A DNA stretch of 64,000 nucleotides from Morella rubra. Taxonomy: Eukaryota; Streptophyta; Magnoliopsida; Fagales; Myricaceae. Shown here piece after piece: positions 44,207 through 58,111 of this stretch. The notes beneath the pieces are model-generated. The model was not told the DNA's origin. It saw nothing but the letters and a program-made list of their open reading frames with translations, and did no database searches. Numbering within the stretch: the stretch's first letter is position 1; every line of letters starts with the position of its first letter. Made by a program: the position numbers and the translations under genes. Where the stretch lies: contig CM025850.1 of NCBI GenBank assembly GCA_003952965.2, positions 16,372,661 through 16,436,660 of the forward strand, written 5' to 3'.

Positions 44207-47200
44207 TGTTATGATTTGTACTGAATAATTCGTTGTATTCAAATGAATAGCTTACATTTGTTTATATACACGAAGACTCTATGTAAAACTAACTCAGCTA
44301 ACATAACTGCATTATTCTAACAACTGAGCAATTCTAGAACTAATATCTCTTTACATCCAGAACTTTCTACTATCTAATAGTCCCCATCAAGCTGGACTGT
44401 GTATATTAAGCAATCCAAGCTTGGTAACAAGAAAGATAAACTTCTCAAAAAACTAGAGGCTTCGTCAGCAAATCTGCTAGCTGATGTTCTGATGTAACAT
44501 GTAAGGTTTTGAGCAGATGTTGATGCACCATTTCTCTAACCAGATGGCAGTCAATGTCTATATGCTTTGTCCTCTCATGGAATACCGGATTTGCTGCTAT
44601 GTGTAATGCAGCTTGGCTGTCACAAAATAACAGTGCTGGTTGTGCATGATCAATGAGAAGATCATGAAGAAGAGCACGCAGCCATTTCAGCTCACAACAC
44701 GTCATAGCCATTGACCTATACTCGGCCTCAGCTGAAGATCTACTTACTGTAACTTGCTTCTTTGATTTCCAAGATATAAGGGAGTCAGCTAGGAAAATAG
44801 TGTATCCTGTGACAGACCTTCGGGTGTCTGGACATGCTGCCCAGTTAGCATCACAAAAGGCCTTCAATTGAATGGTTGATGAACTGGACAAGAAAATGCC
44901 CTGCCCTGAAGACCCCTTCAAATACTTATCAACTCGAATTGCAGCATCATGATGGAACTGGCGTGGCTGAGACAAGAACTGGCTTAGAGAATTAACAGCA
45001 AAACTAATGTTAGGTCGTGTGATGGTTAAATATAGAAGTCCGCCTACTAGCCTTCTATAAGAACTTGGGTCTTCAAGTAATGAACCATCAGTACTATTAA
45101 GTCTGGAATTAAAATCCATTGGAGTTCTAATTGGTTTAGCAGCTAATAAACCCATATCGGCAATGATTTCCATGACATACTTTCTTTGGCAAAGAGAAAT
45201 ACCCTTGTCAGATCATGCAACCTCAAGTCCAAGGATAAACTTAAGAGAACCTAAGTCTTTAAGTTTAAAAACCGAGTCTAACCAAGTCTTCAAGGAGCTG
45301 ACATCAGAAGGAGAGTTGCTAGCAAGGATGATATCATCCACATATACCAAAGAGCAATGAAATCAGCACCGTTAGACTTGATAAAGAGAGAGTAATCAGA
45401 CTTGGATTGTGTGAAACCATATGTAAGCAAAGTAGTAGAGAATTTAGAGAACCATTGTCTGCTGGCCTGCTTCAATCCATATAGAGATTTTTGAAGCTTA
45501 CAAACCCTGTTATCACCCGGATGTGAAAAACCAAGAGGAAGCTTCATAAAAACGTCTTCTTCCAAATCTCTATGAAGAAAGCATTGTTTACATCTAATTG
45601 ATGTAAATCCCATTTGTTAACAGCTGCTAATGCAAGAAGACACCTAAGTTTTGCAACAGGGGAAAAAGTATCAAAAAAATCAATACCCTCTTGTTGGGTG
45701 TAACCCTCTGCAACTAACCTAGCTTTGTGTCTTTCTAGTGTGCCATCAGCCCGAAACTTACATTTGTATACCAATTTGCACCCAATTGCAACCTTACCAG
45801 GAGGTAAATCAGTCAGATCCCAAGTGTGGTTAAGTTCTAGAGCTGTAATCTCAGCTTGCATAGCCTCTCTCCAAGCAGCTGATTTAACAGCCTCATGATA
45901 CAATTTTGGTTCAACATGACTGGAAATGGATAAGGTGTATGCTTTATGAGGTGGTGACAAACGATCATAGGAAATGTAAGAAGAAATAGGATATAAAAGA
46001 GAAGGAACAGACCCTGTACATGGAGATGCAGAGTTTGAATTACTAAGTTGCACTTGGGCCATTTGACAATGAAAATTCTGCAAGTAACCGGCTGCCTTCT
46101 GATCCTGGAAGATTTTCTAATAGGTAATGGAACAGGTTGCTGTGAGATAGAAACATCAGTAGAGTTGGATGGAATGGACTGATGTGAATTTGATGGCAAT
46201 AATGTATCTGTAGGAGTTGACTGATGGTTCTGTGAGAATGAATCTGATATAGAATTTTCAGTTGGTGTTTTGACAGCTGAATTTTGAAGAGGAGTTTCAA
46301 TAGCTGAATTTTGAGAAGGAAAATGACAATCATCAAGAGATGTGGGGGGGGTATTAGGATGAACTATATTGGAAAAAATATTGTCAGTAGCAGATGATGG
46401 AATAGACTGAAAAGGAAAATTTTCATAGAACATGTCGGGAAATGAGAATTTTGTTTGTAGAGACATCCAGAACTTTATAGCTTTTTGTACCAGATGGATA
46501 TCCTAGGAAAATACAAGGAATTGATCTAGGATCAAATTTATTCCTAGAATGAGAGTGAGTAGAGACATAGGCTAGACAACCAAAAGTTTTGAAGTAGGAG
46601 CAATCTGGTGGTTTGCACAAGTTCATATGGTGATTTATGGTGAAGTAATGGGGTTGGTAACCTATTGGTGATGTGGACAGCAGTGACTGTGCAATGACTC
46701 CAGAAATAAATGGGAAGGTATGCTTGAAACCGAAGTGATCTAGCTACATTAAGGATGTGTTGATGTTTCCTTTCTACTACAGAATTTTGTCGGGGAGTGT
46801 ATCCGCAGCTCTTTTGGCGGATAATGCCATGACGATTGTAGAATTCAGTCATAGCAAATTCAAGTCCATTGTCAGATCGAATTATTTTGATGGACTGATT
46901 GAATTGAGTTTTAACTAAATGATAAAAGGATTGAAGATAGGATCTGGTCTCAGGTTTGTTTTTCATGAGATAAACCCATGTACATCTTGAAAAATTATCA
47001 ACAATAGAGAGAAAAAATCGAAAACCATCATGAGAAGTTATAGGGAAAGGTCCCCAAATGTTACAATGGACAAGCTGAAAAATAGACTGAGTAGTAGATT
47101 CACTATGCGAAAAAGGAAGTTTCCTTTGTTTGCTTAAGTGACAGATTGAACAATGTGAAGGAGTGGAAAATTGAGACTGATGAACACCAGAATTAGGTAA

Positions 47201-48300
47201 GCTAGATTTTATTAATTGTAATCTTGAATATGACAAATGTCCCAAATGACAATGCCATAGAAAATTTGATTTATTTGAACTGGTATTACATGAGAAGTGC
47301 TGAGAATCAGAAGGTGCTGAACTCGGCAGAAACTGATATAGGCCTTGATGGAGCTTAGCAATTCCAATCGTTCTCCAGTGGGTAAGCTCCTGAATATAAC
47401 AATAACCATAAAGAAAAATCAAATAACAAGAAATATCAGAAGTTAATTTGCTTACTGATATTAGATTGACAGAGAAATGAGGGATGTACAATACTTTGGT
47501 GAGTACAATTTTTTTATAAGATATGTTGTGCTGATATGTGTGGCAACAACAGATTGACCATTATGGAGTTTGACTTGAATATTGGGGAGTGTTGAAGACA
47601 CGGGGTCCATTAGATTGAGTGAATTGTTCCCTTAGATCATTCCAGAGATGCTTAGCCGAATCAACATACATCATAGAGCCAGCAATATCTTTAGAAATGG
47701 AATTGAGCAACCATGAGGTGACCATCATGTTGCATTTGAGCCAATCGAAATATGAAGGACTCTCTGAACTTGGTTTGGGAAGAGTACCATCGATGAAGCC
47801 AATCTTGTTTTTGATTGTGAGGGCCATGAGCATGGAGCGACTCCATGTTGAGTAATTTTGTGCACCTAGCAAAAGCTGTGACACAAGGATTGCTCCAGGA
47901 TTCTTGGCTTGATGCAAAAACAGAGGATTGGATGGGTTATCGGTGATGGAGAAGGGATTAGTTGAGAATTGATTTTGAACTGGTGGTGGTGGAGGATTGG
48001 AAACTCGTGGTGAAGAAGCAAAGGAGACACTGGTTCTGTAGCCATGAAGAATTCTCGTAGCTTTCAACAAAACAGAGGAAGGAAAATATTGCGGAAGCTT
48101 TGAAAAATCAGAGAAAATGCTCTGATACCATGTTATGACTTGTACTGAATAATTCGTTAAATTCAAATGAATAGCATACATCTGTTTATATACACGAAGA
48201 CTCTATGTAAAACTAACTCAGCTAACATAACTGCATTATTTTAGAACTGAGCTTCTAGAACTAATATCTGTTTACATCCAGAACTTTCTACTATCTAATG
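44207..48300 (-). mobile_element. Copia element B, second copy
   Basis: LTRs at 44207-44379 and 48131-48300, PBS 48119-48130, same near-TSD (taggt/caggt). Identical in layout to 28036-32129. Confidence 0.87.
44445..48121 (-). pseudogene. Copia B gag-pol, second copy
   Basis: Same deleted gag-protease junction, same HCNIWGPF substitution in integrase, same RT frameshifts and same open RNase H (45173-44445) as in the first copy. Confidence 0.85.
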
Positions 48301-48592
48301 CAGGTTTAGTACATCGAGCAAATGTAAAACACAAGTCATATATGAGCTTCTGCAACCGGTTAGAAGTGAACCTATGCTCATCCCACAGGACAAGGTAATG
48401 CGTGGGCTTGCTTGTCCCAATGCTTCCATAGTGGCTACAAAGATAGAAGTCAAATTCGAATGGGTGAACCACGAATTGTGTCCACATCTGTGCCCGGGTA
48501 TACATTGCCAGTAGAGCACCCGTCCCCGGACTGGCTTGAAAGAACCGCGTTTGGTGTCGCTTTTGGGCCACAATAATAGTGATGGTTGGAGA
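48301..48592 (-). pseudogene. AGO2/3-clade fragment 5' part, second copy
   Basis: Same sequence as 32130-32421 (QKRHQTRFF, DFYLCSHYGSIGTSK, FARCTKP). With 44001-44206 it forms the second copy of the captured AGO end. Confidence 0.85.
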
Positions 48593-48976
48593 AACGTCGC
48601 TTTCTTGAGCTCTTTCGGATTCTGGGCTCGAAGCCTCTAGCGTTTGGACATCGGGTGTGTTGATTCTAGCGCTAGTCGCAACTGTTGGCACCATCGTCAA
48701 AAGCCGGAGCTACAATTCATTGGCTTTCGAGCCTCTTAAGTCAACGACGAAGACATTGAAGACAAAGAAGAAACTTCTCCGTTGTCATCATCTTCTTTCG
48801 AAGACGAAAAGGAAGAACACTACGAGGAACCCGAGTCGCATACGTCCTTTTGTGTTGTTTGTAACAGCAATGAAGACGAAGTCAACGTTTTGTTTCAAAA
48901 CGCACCGCTTGCGTCTTTTATTTTCTTCAAATTCAACGAGGGCAGTTTCTTATATTCAGAAAGGGTGGGCTCATGT

Positions 48977-49139
48977 GCTTGTCAGATATAACGGAAAACG
49001 TGCAAGTTAATGCTAAAACTGATCCCGAACGGAAATGAAACGAGACATGTAGATTAAGGTGGTAAGTTGGAACGAGTTGGAACTTAGGGGATTTTTAAGA
49101 TTGGAGTTTAAGTTGGTAGGGAGAAATTGTAATTAGTCC
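48977..49139 (-). repeat. Right TIR of the Pack-MULE, second copy
   Basis: Equals 32806-32968, followed by tttctagat at 49140-49148. Its left TIR partner is absent from this copy, since the contig begins inside the solo LTR. Confidence 0.8.
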
Positions 49140-49155
49140 TTTCTAGATTTATTTA

Positions 49156-49661
49156 AGGTTAATTACAATTTTTCCTCTCAAACTAGCACTTTAATCTCAA
49201 AAATTCCTATAAACTATAACTCGTTGCAAATCACCCCCTCGATCTATGTTTACTATTAGATTCAGTTTCTCACCCAGATTTTTCGTTATGTGCGACGTTT
49301 TTCGTCGCACGTGAACAACACGTGGGACTTTCTTTGTGCAAAAATATCAAATCACTCATGTCCATTGCTTTTTCAAATTCAGCATCATTCTCATACAAAA
49401 AACGAATTTAGGCAAATTTGCGTTGGGAGGCAAAACTATGGTTTTCTTAGGCCAGGTTAGAAAGGGAGGGACAATTTCATATTTTTGGGCAAGGTGGGTC
49501 TCACATGGGACGGAAAACATTGCAAATAATGGAAAAATCTGAGTGAGAGACTGAATTGTAACGGTAAACATAAATTGAGAGGGTGAGTTGTAACGAGTTA
49601 TAATTTATGAGGGTTTTTAAGAATGAGGTGTTAGTTCGAGGGGAGAAATTATAATTAACCT
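49156..49661. mobile_element. MULE-type MITE, second copy
   Basis: Same as 32985-33490, with the atttattta duplication at 49147-49155 and 49662-49670. Confidence 0.87.
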
Positions 49662-49670
49662 ATTTATTTA

Positions 49671-50404
49671 ATATTGTTTCAAGGGTGGAGGGTCCTACCT
49701 TTTTATAAAAGAAAATTTCTATCTTTTTGTAATTTTTTTTGTTTATTTTTCTCATATTTAATTAATATTTTTATATTTTCTTCATTTTTTTATTAATATA
49801 ATTGTTTAACTTTTTTTTATTGTCATTATTAACCACGTTAGCAACTCCGTTAGTAAGATGAACAGAAGGACTAACTTAAGAAATGTTCCTAGGCTAGGTA
49901 TTTCCATGAGAAAAAACTTACACAGGGGACTAAACTAGAAAAACTGTAAACCACATCGACTAACAGAATTATTTTGCCATAAATTTAGCCACATAGACTA
50001 ATAGAATAATTCAGCAATAAACGTACACTTGCAGACTAAACTGGAATTGAAGGATGAATTTGAGGAAATAATATTATGAGAAATTGAAGTATTTTGTATT
50101 ATATAACAGGCCTTGTAAAATCTGGAAATACTCCAAATACAAGATCAACTGATCTGGATAAATTTTCTGAAATATCTTGTACCCATAAACTGTTCTAAAG
50201 TATCACTTCGTCTCTATGAATTGTTATCTCTTAAAACTCTTAAAATTATTGCATATGTTTAATTAGGTGGAGTTTTATTCGTAAATCTGAAACTTGATTA
50301 TTCTTAAAAATTAAAATTTTATCTAAGCTCATACTAAAGGAAGCTGAAAGATACGATCAATTGAAATAATCTCTCTCATGCATCATTGAATATTTTTTCA
50401 TCAT
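49671..50404. other. AT-rich DNA, second copy of 33500-34233
   Basis: Nothing beyond what is noted for the first copy. Confidence 0.35.
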
Positions 50405-52765
50405 AAAAAAGGGGGACCTCAGTTCATTTGATTTTGATGATAACAAACTATTTATCATTTTCTAATAAAATTCTCTACTCCTAAAATTTCGTTTTTATGA
50501 AAATAATTTCTATAATTTTAAATCTTGATGAGTCACGCATTTGACACTATTTTACTAATTTGTCAATATTAATTTGAGTACAAGTTTACATTAAACGTAT
50601 TTCTTTTAACTCAAATGATTCCAAATGACTATATGGTTAAAAGCTTAAGCACAAAAAAGTCAGAGTTGAAAAAGTATCGACTACAGATCCCATATGAGTT
50701 TACTACATGATGAAAAAGTCAAAGGTCAAAGTCAAAGTCAAAGCTTAAAATAGGTAAAAGTCAAGGTGGAGATTGGTGTTGACTACACAGAAGGATGGGT
50801 CAACTAATGCTCTTAAACAAGAAATAAGAATTATGCCACAGAGGAGTCGACTATATGGTCACAAGCTTGTAAGCTAACCAACAAATAAGATACACGGTTT
50901 TTGAACTATAGATGTAGTCAATATTTGATTTGCTCATGTACTATAATATAATACAATATATCATCCTATAATAATATCCTACTTGAGTGGCATACTATAC
51001 TATGCAGTAGAGGAGCACCATATACCAATTAAACATATTCTAATATATCAAATATTATGTACAATGTATTTAACATGGCATACATCTATATTATATAATA
51101 TATGGTGGTATAATAATATAAAACATACATTTCAATAAGTTATTCGATATAACAAAATACACAACAACAACTAAGTCACCAAGTTATATCATATAATAAC
51201 TTCAATTTTATAACACTCCCTCTAATTTCATATTTTATTATGTGGATCTTTTACAATAAAAAATTTCAAATATGTTATTTTACAAAATAATATATTATAA
51301 GGGATATCATAATATATAAAATAATTAGTAACATTATATAGCTTAGAGTTAGTATATTAATATGATAATTTATAATAAAACATTTCGCAACAAACTTATT
51401 TAGTTGAAGATCGATTCAGTGGTGATTTGGTAATTTTCGTCCCAAAAGTACTTTTAGCGATGAAACAAAATTTATCATAGAAGATACTTTTAGCAACGAA
51501 ATTGATATTCATTGCTAAAAACACATGTATTTTAACTTTTTAGCGACGAATCAATATTTTCGCCCTTAAAAGTACTTTTTTAGCGACGAAACAAAATAGT
51601 CGCAGACAATACTTAGCAACAAAATTGATATTTGTCGCTAAAAACACATGTATTTTAACATTTTAAGGATGAACAAATATCTTTCGTGGCTAATAAATTC
51701 GTCGCTAAAACAATATTTTTAGTAAAGAAATGGATTTCACCACTAATAAGTTCACTACTAAAGATCAAAATTGTGGTAGTGAAGGTGTCGACTACCATCA
51801 CGACACAACTTTTCGATAGCTCAAAATTTTAAATTTCAAACTACTACCTTGGCATTTAATGCACCTAAACGGCTGAAAAAAGTTGTCTAATTATAAAAGA
51901 AGGCAAATGGAGCTTGCTAAAAAAGAATTGCACATTTGCTTTGAAAATCACCCTCTCAAAGCCAAGTTCTTTCACTCTCATCTTAAGAAAACATCATTCT
52001 TGGGTTGGTGTGAGTTCTTAAAGGAAAATATTTTCCACCACTCCACTTCTTTGGCATATTTGGCCACTTTAGAGTAATTTATTGTGAGCATTAACTCTCT
52101 ATTTCTTGTGAGGGTTCTCAAGTACTAAAAAGTTTGAGATTTGTGAGTATTGAAAAAAATACTTGTAATTAACTGTGAGGTTAGGAGAAACCTTAGAAAG
52201 GATAACCTTGGTTTAGGTTATGAATGTTGATTCTATTTAAAAGCATTTGAGTTGTGAGTATAGAGCCTGCAAAAATACTTGGATTATAAGTGTTGGGCCC
52301 AAAAAACACATTTAAAGTTTCTCTAGCACCCGCAAGTTAGAGTATACTATTTGCGAATAGTAGAGAAACCCAATGAAGAATTCTTGGTGGTGGACATATG
52401 CTTGGGTTTAAGCTAAACCACTTAAAAATCTCAGTGTTGTATCTCCCAACCTTAGTCTCTTTATATTTGCGCTATTTATCTTTGAAGTTGATTTAAAACT
52501 GAGACTCTGTTTCTAACCTGAGAGTGATCAAAGCTTTTATCGCTTGGCTCATTTTTCTTTTTATCATCTCTCAATTATAACTGGTTCATTTCTAATCTGG
52601 TTAAAATGAAGTTCTATATTTTTAGTTTTGCATCTACCTTATAAAATTTTGTGCTTTGTGCTATAACTTACCTATTTTTTTAAAGAACTATTATATTAGA
52701 TTTTATTGTGCTTTATTCGCAATAATTTTTATAAAACTCAATTTACCCCCTTCTTAGGTTGTCTA
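50405..52765 (+). mobile_element. SIRE/Maximus-like PPT and 3' LTR, second copy
   Basis: PPT at 50405-50416, same LTR layout, and a nested CACTA derivative whose right end is at 51781. This stretch carries many of the differences between the two copies, mostly single-base indels. Confidence 0.55.
50890..51781. mobile_element. Non-autonomous CACTA derivative nested in the LTR, second copy
   Basis: Counterpart of 34720-35626; the right end ttgtggtagtg finishes at 51781. The left limit is approximate. Confidence 0.5.
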
Positions 52766-52806
52766 CGTGGACTCATGCATATTCATTGTAAAAGTGGTCG
52801 ACCACC

Positions 52807-55206
52807 CACTACAAAAAAATCAGGCTATAGTGGCGGCCAAAAAACGCTGGTACATGCCCAAAAAACTCTGCTACTTCTAGCAATTTTTTAGCAGCATTTG
52901 CAAATGCCGCAATATATGCGTTGGGGTAGGGCTTTAGCGTCGTTTATCACAAACGCTAGTGAAAGTTAGACCTACCCTAGCAGTCATCTAGCAGCGATCA
53001 CAAACGTTGCTACAGATCCTAATTCGGGTTGGTATATTTGTTGCAGCATTTTCCCTAAAATGCAGCTGAAGGTCTATAGTGGTGTTTACAAAGTGCAACT
53101 ACAGACAACCTATTGCAGTGTTTTGAAAACGCCACTATAGACCTTACCTATCGGGCATTTGGGAAAAGCTGCTACAAGTCGATTTGTGGTGGCATTTTGA
53201 AACTGAGAGATTCCTGTCTGTAGGGGCACGTGGGAAATGTCCTTACCTTTTGTGGTGGTGTTTTGAAACGCTGCTATAGACCTTAGCTATTGTGATGGCA
53301 TTTTGAAACTAAGAGATTTCGATCCGGGGGGCGATCGAGAGAAACTGAGAGATCTCAAGGCAGAGGGAGAGCATTCGATGAAAAGGAAAAGGGAGAGACT
53401 TCGATCGGAGAATAAAAGAGGAAGAGGGAGGAAGAAATTTCGGTTCGGGGGCACGCGGGAAATGAAATTCATATAAGAACTTCAATTTTTATCGGCATTT
53501 GAAAGTCACCATGTTTTGCAATTAAAATGAAACTCACCATTCCGTTTTGCTTTGTTTTCTTTTCTTTTCCTTTTATATTTTGTTTGTTTTATTTTGATTC
53601 ATATAACATTCTTTTTTTCAGGTGAAGTAAAATTGTAAATCCACATGAGCAGCTGATGTGTCAAATTAGTGCCAGATAAGAAATAATTAAATAAATTAGT
53701 GTCAAATTTCAAAATCTAAAAAGTACATATGTATTGCTTATGTAACAAGTACATACGTATCTTATATAAATATGCATATACTTATAACTATCCATTTTTT
53801 TAAAGTCTTGTTTTATTATATAATAAATTGAGTCATAATACATTTGGGTTCACTTAAATACTTACACATATCACATTGTAGTAAAAAAAATAATGCAGGA
53901 ACACTTATATAACATTGTTGTCACAGTGTATATATATGTAATGTATTGTGACTACATTATACTATATCTATAGAATACATATATATACTCATATATATCA
54001 CATAACAACAAGTGAACAACGACATTATTTGCATATATTATATACTCATATATATCACATAATGACAAGAGATATAGCATATAAAATATTCAATCTTAAT
54101 ATGTACAAATACTATATACACATAATATTAAACATGGCATACATTCAAACTATAAAATATCTCCTAATATATGGTGATATAATAATATATAACACATTAT
54201 ACAACAAAATATAAAACAACAATGTAGTCACCAAGTTATATCATATAACAACTTCAATATTCACAACATTCCCTCTAATTTCCTATTTTATTAAGTGGGT
54301 TCCCTAGAATAAATTTTTTTCAAATACATTACTATGCAATATAATATATTATATAACATATAAAAAAATTCTTAACATTAAATAAATTAAAAAAATAAAT
54401 AATCATGTAATTGTCTATAACGGTATTTTTCACACAAACGCTGCTATAGAGTGAACTATAGTAGCATTTGGTAAAAAAAAGGCTGCTACAAAATGTATTT
54501 TAGCCACGTTTTACAACCAAAATGCTGCTAAAACTACAACATGTGGCAGTGTCTTCAAAACCCGCTAAAGATATAGCGGAGTTTTATATGCTAAAAATGT
54601 CAACTCTAGCAGTGTACAAAAGCTGCCACAAGTCTGCGTTTTAACAAAAATGCTGCCAAAAGTTTGAATTTTAGCAACAGTTTTCTCTAAAATGCCGCTA
54701 GAACTCACACACCTGTAGTAATATTTTTTACAATGCATCTCTACAAGCATAAGTTTTAGCGGCATTTTACCATAAATGCTGTTAAAAGTCGAAGTAGTGC
54801 TTGTGGCAAAATGCTGCTAAAGCACAAAACTTTTGTAGCATTTTTTAAAAAGAGCGACTAAATGTTTAACTTCTAGTGGCGTTTTACCGCTATAGATAAC
54901 CTATAGTCGCATTTCTTTCACAAACGCCACCATAGTGTCTTTTAGCTACAATTGTAGATAAACGCCGCTGAAGGGTTGTAGCATTTTGGTGCATTGATTG
55001 TAGTCTTTTTTTTTTTTTTTTTATAGTGGCCACAGTATTCGAGATTTCAAAAAATCTCTGACTATCGAATCGTGCATTGATTTGCAGTTGAGATTTGTCG
55101 GTTCAATGTTGAAGGCTATGACATAGCGGTGGAGGACGTTCATTCATTCTGACGAGAAGCTAGGGATTGTGCATATACGCGTGGCTGTAACACATTTTTT
55201 GTAGTG
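52807..55206. mobile_element. Non-autonomous CACTA element, complete in copy 2
   Basis: The left end CACTACAAAAAAATCAGGC is at 52807. The probable right end ttttttgtagtg finishes at 55206, giving 2.4 kb. The subterminal repeats (cgctgctatag and variants) are as in 36652-38822. The flanking trinucleotides differ (acc on the left, att on the right). Either the TSD has decayed, or the right end belongs to another insertion. There is no coding sequence. Confidence 0.68.
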
Positions 55207-55783
55207 ATTGTCTCATTTGGCTGACCTCATGAACTTAATTGTTCAATATAATACTATAGGGACAAAATCGTCATAAAGTAAAACCATAGGGACAATTTCA
55301 ATAATTAGGCCTTCTAGAATTGAAATCACTGTCTCGGCTACTTTAAATCTCCCTCCACCACATTTTCATTCAGTTGTCTAAGGAATTGATGAAGTGGGAT
55401 GCCATATGTCTCAAAAATAGATTAAAATTAAAATTATATGAAAAATAAAATAAAATACTAAAATTTAAAAAAAAAAAAAAAAAAAAAAACTACAACCTTT
55501 AAACAAACCTTTAAACCCGTAAAAAATAATTTTGTTTTTATTATTTTGAAGACAGGTGGCCATGCCACATTATCAATTATCTTAGAAAACTGAATAGAAA
55601 TGTAACTTGAGGTAGTGACTTTTTATAATAGCCAAAAGTGCTCAAACTGTAATTTTCTCAGTCCTAAAAATTAAGGCCGATTTTTATTTAAAATTCCTAA
55701 AAACTCAACCGTGATTGTTTTGGTATATATACAATATGACAGAAAATTAAAGGAAAAAAACAATTGTTGGATCTAGATGGAAA
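55207..55783. other. Intergenic DNA, nothing recognised
   Basis: Contains an A-run (about 55468-55490). No gene, RNA or element terminus is supported between the two CACTA elements. Confidence 0.4.
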
Positions 55784-56187
55784 CACTACAAAAAAAAAAA
55801 AAACCTATAGCGGCGGTCGTAAACCACCGCTATGGGTCCCAAAACCGCTGCTATAGTCTATAGCAGCGGTTTTCACATGATCGCTGCTATAACCCTTTCT
55901 ATTGGTTTACATATAACGGTGGTCAGTGACCGTCGCTAAAGGTGTGCTTTTTTTTTTTTTTTTTAATACTCGAATTTCGTTTTTTTTTTTTATATTTTCC
56001 TGCAATACAAATTTTGTTATAGATTTTAATTGATTAATGCAAACAAAGAAAAGTGTAATAAAACAAAATATATTTCATTATAAGCATGTCTTACAAGTTT
56101 TGCATCAAACAAAAATAAGTGAAGGGCATTTTCTCAATAGTCTAAAAACTAACAAGTCATGACATTTAACAACAAATAACTATAAAT

Positions 56188-58111
56188 TTAATCCTCTCCA
56201 CCTTCAGCACCATCAGCACCATCTGCTCCTGCACTTTCTGCATCATCGGCATTGTCTGCTATTGCAATATTGAAAATTAACAAACAGTAATGACATGAAC
56301 AAAGATAAAAGAGCTTAGTACACATTTAAAATTAAATTAATGGCAGTATTCATTTATGTTAGTATCTTACCAGCACTCATTTTCTGACTTGCATGAGATG
56401 ATCTATGAATTGCTGGTGAAACGTGATTGTTATTGCAACATCTTGGTATTGACGTTGCTCCTACAACAGTTAAACAAACATTAATTAACTACAAAATATA
56501 TATAAATAGAATTAATAGTAATATGTGAGGATAAGTAAATAAAACTTTTACCAAGCTTGTGCCATCATTTGTATTGTAGATTTAAGCGATGCTACTTCAA
56601 ACTCCAACATCTAAACTCTATTTTCCATAAATACTGCTCTCTCGTTACTAGAGGATGCAGGCTGACTGGATCTTACGTTGGTGTTGGCAGGATGAGATGA
56701 AGGAGTTGGTCCTAATCCAACGCCGCGAAAGTGACCATGTCGTTCTGGACCAATCACTTGTGCATATCGGTCAGATGGTGACCAACCGATGCTGCCATCC
56801 ACTCTAAATTCGCTGGAAGTTTGTGAACTTCCTGAATCGTTCAGTCCAATCTCCTCCACTCGCCTCTGCGAGAATACAACATACAATTAAATTTTGAATT
56901 AATATTCGCACATTCAAATCAAAATTGATGTAATAGTGACATACTATTTTCTCTGCTACGTCCGGATTTATTGGAGATCCGTCAGAACGTATATGGACGG
57001 CTTTATATAAATCCACTCGATTGATTGGAACTTGTTTCTCTTTTTCCTGCATCACAAACACGAATTCGTGATGAAATTGTAAATTACAAATAAGAATGGT
57101 AATGATAAGTACTATACTATTAAACAAACTAATGAAGTACTACATACCAATTTGTGAGCATAACGTGCGAAGCTCTTTGATCCTGCAGTGTGGACCACAT
57201 TTAGAGCGATCTATTTTGTTTTCTGGCATGACTTTGACACTACATTAACATCAAGACATTCAAAATTAATAATAAGTTATATTCATGAAAACTATAATAC
57301 AAATAAATAATGTCATACCCATCCTGCATCAGAATACCAAAAATCGACTAATTTGCAAAATTGCTCCAAATTAACGTCTGTTGGAGCATTATTTTTCACA
57401 TACTGAGGCGTAAAGACCTCATCGAAAAATTTATGCTTTAAACTACACTTGTAGTTTCTCCATTTCTCTCCTAAATCTTTGAGGAACCAGCTCTTGACAA
57501 TATCCCCTAATGGAGGCTCAGGGATTGTAAACTGTTTCTACAAAATATACCCCAAGAGTTAGGTGCGTCAATTATTAAATTTATACAGTTGAATAACAAG
57601 TGTTACGAATAACCAAAATTATACCGTCATGAACCTCCAACAGTCCTCTTTTATTGGTAATGGGACTTTACGCCAATCCGCCGCATCTAGGGGGATTTGA
57701 TTCGCAACACAACTGGTGAATTTGTTAAATATTCCCCCTTCATTACCCAATGGCTGCCCATTGCCATTGAATTGTACTGGAATCAATTTGTCTTCCTTCA
57801 AATTCCAAAAGTCCGTCATCCACGTGCCGCCACACATTTTCCGAACTCCAGTACCACCTGCACATTTAGCATGTGAAACTAAATTGAGTAACATATTAAA
57901 CTTAGATTATCTCTATTGTGGTTATGAACATACCAATTATTTCGTTATCGTTCAAAGATTAATCATAATCAAACGATGGCATCGTAGCCTGTTCTGAAGG
58001 ATGCTTAGGTGGCTGTGACGGCGTTGCTTCTTGTGATGTCGTTGCTTCTTACAATGGTGGCACAGGTGGCTGTGATGATGAAGATATAGTCCTGAATCTC
58101 TTCCTCGTCAT
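56188..58111 (-). pseudogene. CACTA tnpA-like gene (Transposase_24 type), with premature stops
   Basis: Likely multi-exon gene. It starts MTRKRFRTISSSSQPPVPP at 58111. The second exon has GVRKMCGGTWMTDFWNLKED and WRKVPLPIKEDCWRFMTV (57894-57619). Next come PPLGDIVKSWFLKDLGEKWR with NYKCSLKHKF (about 57535-57330), the core of plant Transposase_24-type proteins. HTAGSKSFARYAHKL is at about 57200. PINRVDLYKAVHIRSDGS is at about 57040-56945, followed by a Ser-rich exon ending ERAVFMENRV (56886-56611). The last exon is Asp/Ala/Gly-rich with its stop at 56188. In-frame stops are seen after VPPL (exon 1), before IALNVV and after MENRV. These proteins bind subterminal repeats and assist transposition. 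Exon limits are approximate. Confidence 0.72.

Larger units (their letters stand above)
39156..54976. repeat. 15.8 kb duplicated block, copy 2
   Basis: Copy of 22985-38822. It opens inside the last 71 bp of the solo LTR (39156-39226). It therefore lacks the 3' LTR of Copia A and the left TIR of the Pack-MULE. About a dozen differences from copy 1 were found, all beyond 50.6 kb: for example gtatcgac for gtgtcgac near 50676, a shortened 'atgcagtagaggagc' near 51002, and caagtgaac for caagggaac near 54012. Confidence 0.95.

Noticed and set aside
39156..54976. A true recent segmental tandem duplication
   Set aside because: Not excluded, but the copy borders coincide with the N gap and cut through nested elements, which is better explained by unmerged contigs.
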